Assembly (NCBI GenBank): GCA_002392545.1
Contig: DGHF01000010.1
Span: 2,279-24,935 of the forward strand
Length of the DNA: 22,657 nucleotides
Direction of reading: 5' to 3'
DNA from: Ruminococcus sp. UBA3855
Lineage (GTDB): Bacteria; Bacillota; Clostridia; Oscillospirales; Ruminococcaceae
The notes beneath the pieces were generated by a model. That model saw nothing but the letters and a program-made list of their open reading frames with translations. It searched no databases and was not told the origin of the DNA. The translations under genes were made by a program, and so were the position numbers. Numbering within the stretch: position 1 is the stretch's first letter; the number at the start of each line of letters is the position of its first letter. This document shows positions 1 through 4,966 of the stretch, piece after piece.

Positions 1-29
1 ACTTGTTCCGCCGGATAAAATTCAGGCAT
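1..29 (-). CDS. 5' end of a leftward gene (partial, first 9 codons)
   Basis: An ATG on the minus strand at 29-27 is preceded by AAAGGAG with 8 bases between, and opens a frame reading MPEFYPAEQ before the window ends. This is too little to name the product. It is divergent from the ydjM-like gene at 127, and the two share the 97-base region that holds an inverted repeat. The strong ribosome binding site is the main reason to believe it. Confidence 0.5.
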
Positions 30-46
30 TGAAATTTCTCCTTTCG

Positions 47-84
47 TTCCGGAATTTGTCGGAATATCTTGACAAATGCCGGAA
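47..84. promoter_or_regulatory. 14-base inverted repeat, candidate operator in a divergent region
   Basis: The arms TTCCGGAATTTGTC (47-60) and GACAAATGCCGGAA (71-84) are complementary at 13 of 14 positions around a 10-base spacer. The right arm covers the -35 hexamer (69-74) of the rightward promoter. The left arm lies just upstream of the ribosome binding site of the leftward gene. This fits a repressor site controlling both genes, or a stem-loop in the leftward transcript. The regulator is unknown. Confidence 0.45.
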
Positions 85-97
85 AATATGGTATAAA
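69..97 (+). promoter_or_regulatory. Sigma-A promoter for the YdjM-like gene
   Basis: TTGACA (69-74) and TATAAA (92-97) are separated by exactly 17 bases, and the start codon follows at 127. The -35 hexamer lies inside the right arm of the 47-84 inverted repeat. Confidence 0.7.
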
Positions 98-126
98 TAA
101 ATATATTCTTTTTTTGAGGTGATACC

Positions 127-654
127 ATGAATGGAAATTGTCATTTTGTATTCGGTGCATCTTTAGGCACAGCGATTGCGTTAAATCTGGATAAAATCGC
201 CCCTGTGCTTCCAAATATCCGGAATGATTCAGAGGCAGTTACATTGTTTGTACTGGGGGGGCTGATGGGCGGAATTTTCCCCGATATTGATAACCCTGTC
301 AGCCACATGGGACAGCTTTCAGCTCCTGTCAGCACTTGGATTGGAAAAGTCGGGGAGCTGTTCGGGAAAACAGGCTCGAAACATCGGGGTATTTTGCATG
401 ACCCCATTGTGTATTTACTGGGGTTAGTATGGGCTTATACCTGCTGTCCGTCGCTGTGCGGTTTTTTTATGGGGTGCATGTCCCATTTGTTCTTGGATAT
501 GTTCAATCCGGCAGGGATTCCGTTTTTGCTGGGTTTCAAGCATTTGCGAGTTGCGAAAATTAAAAGCGGTAGCACCATGAGTATTTTTTTCACGTGGATA
601 TGTGTATTTATCGTGCTGTTGGTGGGGTTGACATTGCATTTCGGGGCGTTTTAG
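127..654 (+). CDS. YdjM-family membrane-bound metal-dependent hydrolase
   Basis: A 175-residue membrane protein of the YdjM/DUF457 family (predicted inner-membrane metal-dependent hydrolases; no established substrate). The family's conserved polar residues are visible: His6 near the start, P-D-I-D at 52-55, K-H-R-G at 85-88 with His91, and S-H-L-x-x-D at 119-124, all plausible metal ligands. Hydrophobic segments lie at about 8-20, 37-51, 93-118 and 151-170. A GAGGTG ribosome binding site precedes the ATG by 6 bases. The stop codon overlaps that of the convergent gene by 4 bases (651-654), so no terminator fits between them. The family call is fairly secure; the biochemical role is not. Confidence 0.8.
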   Translation: MNGNCHFVFGASLGTAIALNLDKIAPVLPNIRNDSEAVTLFVLGGLMGGIFPDIDNPVSHMGQLSAPVSTWIGKVGELFGKTGSKHRGILHDPIVYLLGLVWAYTCCPSLCGFFMGCMSHLFLDMFNPAGIPFLLGFKHLRVAKIKSGSTMSIFFTWICVFIVLLVGLTLHFGAF

Positions 655-1223
655 GAAAGAGAACGGATTTTTTCAGCAAGGGCGGAATTTCCCATTTTTT
701 CGGTGCAATCTGCTAAAAAAGTACGGTCTTCGGGGTTGAGTGTTTCCAGTTCGTCCAAATCCATCATGGTGTAAATGCAATCTGTCAGGGATATTTCAGA
801 AATCGGCGGAAAATGATAGATTTTTCCTGTTTCGTCATATCCACAAAAACAATCGAAATTAGCATCTTTGGCACGTTGGAATAGTGCCGTTTTATCAGGA
901 ATATCGAGAATACTGGCTAAATAGGTGAGAATTTCCAGATTTGAGCCGATTCCCTGAAAGTCTTCATTTTCTCTGGAAATGATTTCTGTTTCGAGGAGCT
1001 CACGGACTATCTGCTTTTTCTGCTCTGTTTCGAGTGGGTATACGTCATACAGCAGGGCATAGCATAATTTCAGGCGAGTGAAATAATTTCCGTCCGTGTT
1101 TCCATAATATTCATCGTGCTTGCATTGATAGAGATAGTTCGTTTTTTCACCGTTGATAAAATTTGCAACGTGTGCAGAATATTTTTTCAATATATCATTT
1201 AATAAATTTTGATAATGTTCCAT
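651..1223 (-). CDS. Hypothetical protein, 190 residues
   Basis: I do not recognise this protein. It is soluble, acidic and apparently mostly helical, with no signal peptide or membrane segment. Its middle is rich in Cys, Tyr and Asp (F-D-C-F-C-G-Y-D near 123-130), but no metal-binding pattern is convincing. The ATG at 1223 has a good ribosome binding site (GGAAAGGAA) and a promoter at 1280-1308, so it is very likely expressed. It stands alone between the AhpF-like gene and the convergent ydjM-like gene. A small immunity or cytosolic accessory protein is possible, but nothing here supports a specific function. Confidence 0.75.
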   Translation of the reverse strand: MEHYQNLLNDILKKYSAHVANFINGEKTNYLYQCKHDEYYGNTDGNYFTRLKLCYALLYDVYPLETEQKKQIVRELLETEIISRENEDFQGIGSNLEILTYLASILDIPDKTALFQRAKDANFDCFCGYDETGKIYHFPPISEISLTDCIYTMMDLDELETLNPEDRTFLADCTEKMGNSALAEKIRSLS

Positions 1224-1279
1224 AAAATTCCTTTCCTTTATGCCAAGGTTGCCTTTCTCTAAACAAATGTGATATGTTT

Positions 1280-1308
1280 ATTATACCACAATCATCAAAA
1301 AAAAGCAA
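1280..1308 (-). promoter_or_regulatory. Promoter for the 190-residue hypothetical gene
   Basis: On the minus strand, TTGCTT (1308-1303) and TATAAT (1285-1280) are 17 bases apart. The -10 is perfect and the -35 is weak. The start codon lies 57 bases downstream at 1223. The -35 sits in a T-rich tract just after the end of the AhpF-like gene. Confidence 0.5.
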
Positions 1309-1325
1309 CCCTGAATATAGCATAT

Positions 1326-2942
1326 TTAATTGTGGTCGATAATGTCAAGAATCTGTGCAATGGATTTCTTACCAAAAGCAGGCTTTCCGTCGTTGATAAC
1401 CATGCAGGGAACGCTCATGACGTTATATTTTTCTTTCCAGTTGGGGAAATGATTGATGTCGTAAACCTGTGCAGAAACATTGTCATTCAAAGAAGCGATT
1501 CTCTGACAAGCTGTTACCAGTTCCGGACACATTGTGCACGAGAGTGAAACCATGATTCGAATGTCAACCGGCTTTTCAATTGCCTTTGCACGGTTGCGGA
1601 GTTCGTCATCAATTGGCTGACCTGTTCCCGAAACGTTGTACAGTCCCAAAATGAAAGAGGTGAATTCATGTCCCCCCGGAACACCATGGAACGCCAGACC
1701 TGTCCATGTGCCGTCTGTGCGGAAAATCTTCACGCAGGGGGTATCTTCTGCGGATTCGTCAGCAATTTCGACTGTTAATTTGTCGGTAAGTTTTGCGACT
1801 TCGTTCATATAGCCTTTCAATTCCGTCGATACAGGCTTATCATCAAGGAATAATTTCAATACAAGAGCATTCTGCATCCGCCCGAATACAACTTGCATTT
1901 GCTGAATCATACCTGCATCAAACAACGAACCGGAATTGACAGGGGCTTTTGGTTCGGGTTCGGACGGCTTGACGGGTTCGGGCTTTTTCGGGATGACTCC
2001 GGTTTTCCGCTGCAATTCCTGTGCATAGCGTTCCAATTCTGTCGCTGCTAATGCACCATCTCCGACTGCGGTCACTACCTGCCTGAGAGGCTTCACGCAT
2101 ACGTCACCGGCTGCATACAAGCCGTCAACGCTGGTTTTCTGGCTTCTGTCCGTGAGAATATAACCTTGTGGGTCAAGGTCTGCAATGCCTTTCACGAGGT
2201 CGGTAGAGGGCATATATCCGGCAAATACAAATACTCCAAAGGTATCATTTTCTTTAGCAGTGTAGGTGGTTTCCTCTCCGGTTTTGTTGTTCTTGTAAAC
2301 AATCTGTTTCAGGAAGTCGTCACCGCTGACAGAGACAACTTCTGTATTCGTCAAGACGGTAATTTTCGGGTGGTTCTTGGTTTCGTTGGCGACGGATTCA
2401 GCACAGGTGAAATCATCTTCACGAACTAATACCATCACATGAGATGCATATTTCGTCAGAAATACACTTTCCTCCGCAGCGGCGAAACCTCCGCCAACTA
2501 CAAAGACCTCTTTTCCTGTGAAAAATTCTCCGTCACAAGTTGCACAATAGGCAACCCCATGACCTTGAAATTCTGTTTCTCCTGTAAAGCCTATCTTTCG
2601 GGGGTGTGCACCTGTTGCCAATAACACACCATAGCATTTCAATTCACCCTTTGCAGTTTTCACGGTCTTGAAATCGCCGTTCATATCAATGCTTTCGACT
2701 TCTGCAAGCATAAATTCCGCTCCGAAATTTTCCGCCTGTTTCCGCATGGTTTCGGTTAAAGTCTTGCCGTCCGTCTTCATGACAGCAGGATAATTCACAA
2801 CCTCGGAAGTAATGGTAATCTGTCCGCCGAACTTCTCTTTTTCGACGACAATCACCCTGTAACACGCTCTTGCAAGATACAAAGCCGCTGTCAGTCCCGC
2901 AGGTCCTCCGCCAATGATAACCACATCATATAAATTTTCCAT
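1326..2942 (-). CDS. AhpF-like FAD/NAD(P)H disulfide reductase with swapped domain order
   Basis: This 538-residue flavoprotein should pass electrons from NAD(P)H through FAD and two disulfides to the AhpC peroxiredoxin encoded upstream. Residues 1-310 form a thioredoxin-reductase module: FAD-binding G-G-G-P-A-G at 11-16, redox pair C133-A-T-C136, a second nucleotide-binding glycine cluster at 150-152 and an AAGD FAD motif at 277-280. A Pro/Glu/Lys linker follows (about 318-337). Residues 340-538 match the tandem thioredoxin-fold domain that normally begins AhpF, including G-H-E-F-T-S (424-429) and the redox pair C469-T-M-C472. The order is therefore reductase then thioredoxin fold, the reverse of canonical AhpF. 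The AGAGAGGTG ribosome binding site supports the ATG. It is the last gene of the nrdI-like/ahpC operon. Confidence 0.9.
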   Translation of the reverse strand: MENLYDVVIIGGGPAGLTAALYLARACYRVIVVEKEKFGGQITITSEVVNYPAVMKTDGKTLTETMRKQAENFGAEFMLAEVESIDMNGDFKTVKTAKGELKCYGVLLATGAHPRKIGFTGETEFQGHGVAYCATCDGEFFTGKEVFVVGGGFAAAEESVFLTKYASHVMVLVREDDFTCAESVANETKNHPKITVLTNTEVVSVSGDDFLKQIVYKNNKTGEETTYTAKENDTFGVFVFAGYMPSTDLVKGIADLDPQGYILTDRSQKTSVDGLYAAGDVCVKPLRQVVTAVGDGALAATELERYAQELQRKTGVIPKKPEPVKPSEPEPKAPVNSGSLFDAGMIQQMQVVFGRMQNALVLKLFLDDKPVSTELKGYMNEVAKLTDKLTVEIADESAEDTPCVKIFRTDGTWTGLAFHGVPGGHEFTSFILGLYNVSGTGQPIDDELRNRAKAIEKPVDIRIMVSLSCTMCPELVTACQRIASLNDNVSAQVYDINHFPNWKEKYNVMSVPCMVINDGKPAFGKKSIAQILDIIDHN

Positions 2943-2966
2943 GATAACACCTCTCTTTTAACAATA

Positions 2967-2997
2967 TGCGCCCCATTATCGACAAAAACGGGGCGCA
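2967..2997 (-). other. Intercistronic GC-rich stem-loop between ahpC and the AhpF-like gene
   Basis: TGCGCCCC (2967-2974) and GGGGCGCA (2990-2997) form a perfect 8-bp stem with a 15-base loop. No T-tract follows on the minus strand, so it is not a standard terminator. It may protect the ahpC message from 3' decay or attenuate transcription into the reductase gene, giving more AhpC than reductase. That role is inferred. Confidence 0.55.
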
Positions 2998-3014
2998 GTG
3001 AAATTCTCTTGATA

Positions 3015-3578
3015 TTACAGCATTCCTACAAGGTCAAGGCTGGGCTTCAATGTCTCTGCCCCCGGTTGCCATTTCGCAGGGCATACCTCGTCACCGTGTT
3101 CATGCACGAATTGTAAAGCCTGCACTTTGCGGAAAAGTTCATCAGCGTTTCTGCCGACGTTGCCAGCATTCACTTCATAAGCCACAATTCTTCCTTCCGG
3201 ATTGATAACAAAAGTACCACGTTCAGCCTGTCCGGCATTTTCAATCAATACTTCAAAATCCTTGGCGAGTGCCTGTGTGGGGTCTGCCAACATGGGATAC
3301 TGAATCTTTGCAATACGTTCGGAATGGTCATGCCATGCCTTGTGCACAAAATGTGTGTCACAGGAAACAGAATAAATCTCACAGCCAATTTTTTGGAATT
3401 CCTCATACTTGTTAGCAAGGTCTTCCAATTCAGTCGGGCATACAAAGGTAAAATCTGCCGGATAGAAGAAAAATACACTCCATTTTCCGATTAAATCCGC
3501 CTTGGTGACGGTCTTGAATGCCTCGTTCTGGTAAGCCTGTACAGCGAAATCGCTGACCTCTTTGTTAATCAATGACAT
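3015..3578 (-). CDS. ahpC: Alkyl hydroperoxide reductase subunit C (2-Cys peroxiredoxin)
   Basis: AhpC reduces hydrogen peroxide, organic peroxides and peroxynitrite in the cytoplasm. The 187-residue product matches the Enterobacteria-type AhpC in length and along its whole sequence. The peroxidatic cysteine is C47 in F-T-F-V-C-P-T-E, the resolving cysteine is C166 in E-V-C-P-A-K-W, and the C-terminal S-L-D-L-V-G end is conserved. An ATG six codons earlier (3596) is not the start, because the AAAGGAG ribosome binding site lies inside that extension; the protein then begins MSLIN as in the family. The upstream flavodoxin-like gene ends 14 bases before this start. The electron donor is probably the AhpF-like protein encoded next. 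Confidence 0.97.
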   Translation of the reverse strand: MSLINKEVSDFAVQAYQNEAFKTVTKADLIGKWSVFFFYPADFTFVCPTELEDLANKYEEFQKIGCEIYSVSCDTHFVHKAWHDHSERIAKIQYPMLADPTQALAKDFEVLIENAGQAERGTFVINPEGRIVAYEVNAGNVGRNADELFRKVQALQFVHEHGDEVCPAKWQPGAETLKPSLDLVGML

Positions 3579-3592
3579 AATGAAAACTCCTT

Positions 3593-3946
3593 TCAATTTA
3601 ATGCATTTTTCAGGATGGTGACGGTTTCGTCGTCGCCTTCCTTGTTGAACGTTGTCAAAATTGTGATACCATAATTATCCTTGAGCTTATCCGCAGCGAA
3701 ACAGAAGGTATCAGGGTGTCTTTCCTTGTTTCCGCTCACCGCAGCAGCAGTAATATTGTCTTTGTTATTCTTAACGAATGTTTCAACAGCAGGGGGGATG
3801 ATACCCACTCCGTCCGTATAGGTGATTAAAATGCAGGGTTCAGAAACAGTCTCGTTGCCGTTGGAGATTTTCAGGGCATTTTCAGCTCCCAATTTTCCGA
3901 CAAGCTTTTCAACGTTTCCTGTTCGGGATGCATAAACTAATTTCAT
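3593..3946 (-). CDS. NrdI-like flavodoxin
   Basis: A 117-residue protein resembling NrdI, the small FMN flavodoxin that generates the oxidant for the manganese cofactor of class Ib ribonucleotide reductase. Visible matches are the FMN phosphate-loop region S-R-T-G-N-V near residues 7-12, the I-T-Y-T-D-G-V-G segment (44-51), and the S-G-N-K loop. An earlier in-frame ATG (4015) is rejected: AAAGGAC lies 7 bases before the ATG at 3946, and the extra 23 residues would extend upstream through the promoter. No nrdE or nrdF is present here. Being first in an operon with ahpC and an AhpF-like reductase suggests a peroxide or redox role, perhaps as an electron carrier, rather than the classic one. Confidence 0.8.
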   Translation of the reverse strand: MKLVYASRTGNVEKLVGKLGAENALKISNGNETVSEPCILITYTDGVGIIPPAVETFVKNNKDNITAAAVSGNKERHPDTFCFAADKLKDNYGITILTTFNKEGDDETVTILKNALN

Positions 3947-3997
3947 TGAATTCAGTCCTTTCTTATTTTGCATTGTTTGTGAAAACTCAACACAATC

Positions 3998-4026
3998 ATT
4001 ATAACATACAATCATAATTTTGTCAA
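3998..4026 (-). promoter_or_regulatory. Sigma-A promoter of the nrdI-like/ahpC/ahpF-like operon, with a possible PerR-like site
   Basis: On the minus strand, TTGACA (4026-4021) and TATAAT (4003-3998) are separated by exactly 17 bases: both hexamers are consensus. Overlapping the -10, TTATAATGATTGTGT (4004-3990) matches the left half of the PerR box (TTATAATnATTATAA) fully but the right half at only 4 of 7 positions. Peroxide control is plausible for this operon, but the site is only suggestive. Confidence 0.8.
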
Positions 4027-4055
4027 TATCTCAAAAATGAACGATTTGTAAACAA

Positions 4056-4088
4056 AAACAGGAGAACCTTGAAAAGGTTCTCCTGTTT
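4056..4088 (-). terminator. Intrinsic terminator after the aquaporin gene
   Basis: AAACAGGAGAACCTT (4056-4070) and its exact complement (4074-4088) form a 15-bp stem with a 3-base loop. On the minus strand it is followed by a T-rich run (tgtttttgttt). It lies 33 bases past the aquaporin stop codon and separates that gene from the peroxide operon promoter. Confidence 0.85.
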
Positions 4089-4120
4089 CCGTACAAAATG
4101 TTCTGATTGGTTGGGATAAA

Positions 4121-4813
4121 TTACTTTTCGCTTTCCATCCACTTATAGCAGACTGCTGCCAATGCCGCACCTGCTAAAGGTCCTACAATGAATACCCAAA
4201 GCTGTGCAATGGGAGCTGTATTTCCGTAAACTGCTGCAAAAATCGCAGGGCCAAGGCTTCTTGCAGGATTTACAGATGTTCCTGTCAAGCCAATTCCCAA
4301 AATGTGAACCAGTACCAATGTAAAGCCGATAATCAGACCGCCAAATGAACCATGTCCGGCTTTTTTGGATGTCACACCTAAAATCGTCAGGACAAATACA
4401 AACGTCAGGAAAATTTCAACCAGTAAGCCAGCAACCGGATTTCCGTTGACTCCTGCAAGACCATTTGCACCAAATCCGCCGGTCTGGTCAGTCACTCCGC
4501 CAAGCCCGAAAATCGCCGCTAAAATGCATGAGCCAATAATTGAACCAACACATTGTGATACAACATATCCCCCGAATTCCTTTCCGGTCATTCCTCCGCT
4601 CATCAATACCCCCAATGAAACGGCTGGGTTGATGTGACAGCCTGAAATATTGCCGATACAATATGCCATTCCGACAATCACCAGACCAAATGCAAACGCT
4701 GTCAAAATGTACCCTCCGCCGTTCACGGCATCACACCCGACAAGCATCGCTGTGCCACAGCCAAGCACTACCAGCACCATTGTACCAATACACTCAGCAA
4801 CATATTTTTTCAT
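4121..4813 (-). CDS. AqpZ-type aquaporin (water channel)
   Basis: A 230-residue six-helix membrane channel of the major intrinsic protein family. The two pore NPA motifs are at 62-64 (H-I-N-P-A-V) and 182-184 (S-V-N-P-A-R-S). The selectivity-filter residues align with E. coli AqpZ as F42, H170, T179 and R185, a constant offset of four residues. This predicts a water-selective pore and not a glycerol facilitator, which would have a wider filter without the His. The ATG at 4813 was chosen because AAAGGAGGCG precedes it by 7 bases; an ATG 13 codons upstream would add a hydrophilic tail that spans this site. The gene is monocistronic, with its own promoter and terminator, and probably serves osmotic adjustment. 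Confidence 0.93.
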   Translation of the reverse strand: MKKYVAECIGTMVLVVLGCGTAMLVGCDAVNGGGYILTAFAFGLVIVGMAYCIGNISGCHINPAVSLGVLMSGGMTGKEFGGYVVSQCVGSIIGSCILAAIFGLGGVTDQTGGFGANGLAGVNGNPVAGLLVEIFLTFVFVLTILGVTSKKAGHGSFGGLIIGFTLVLVHILGIGLTGTSVNPARSLGPAIFAAVYGNTAPIAQLWVFIVGPLAGAALAAVCYKWMESEK

Positions 4814-4869
4814 AAATATACGCCTCCTTTGATTTGCATGATAACCAACCAAAACAATCAGTTAAGTAC

Positions 4870-4898
4870 ATTATACCATGTTTCCGGAAAATTGTAAA
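4870..4898 (-). promoter_or_regulatory. Sigma-A promoter of the aquaporin gene
   Basis: On the minus strand, TTTACA (4898-4893) and TATAAT (4875-4870) are separated by 17 bases, and the start codon follows at 4813. Confidence 0.75.
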
Positions 4899-4966
4899 TA
4901 GATTATTAGTGAAAAACATTTTCTGTCAATGCCAAAAAAAGCGTATCAGATTTGTGCAAATTGCTG

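Noticed and set aside
1290..1325. Intrinsic terminator after the AhpF-like gene
   Set aside because: There is a T8 run, but the only stem before it is 5 bp of A/T pairs (AATAT/ATATT), too weak to claim.
3579..3596. Start of ahpC at an ATG six codons upstream
   Set aside because: The ribosome binding site AAAGGAG lies within those codons, and the family starts at M-S-L-I-N.
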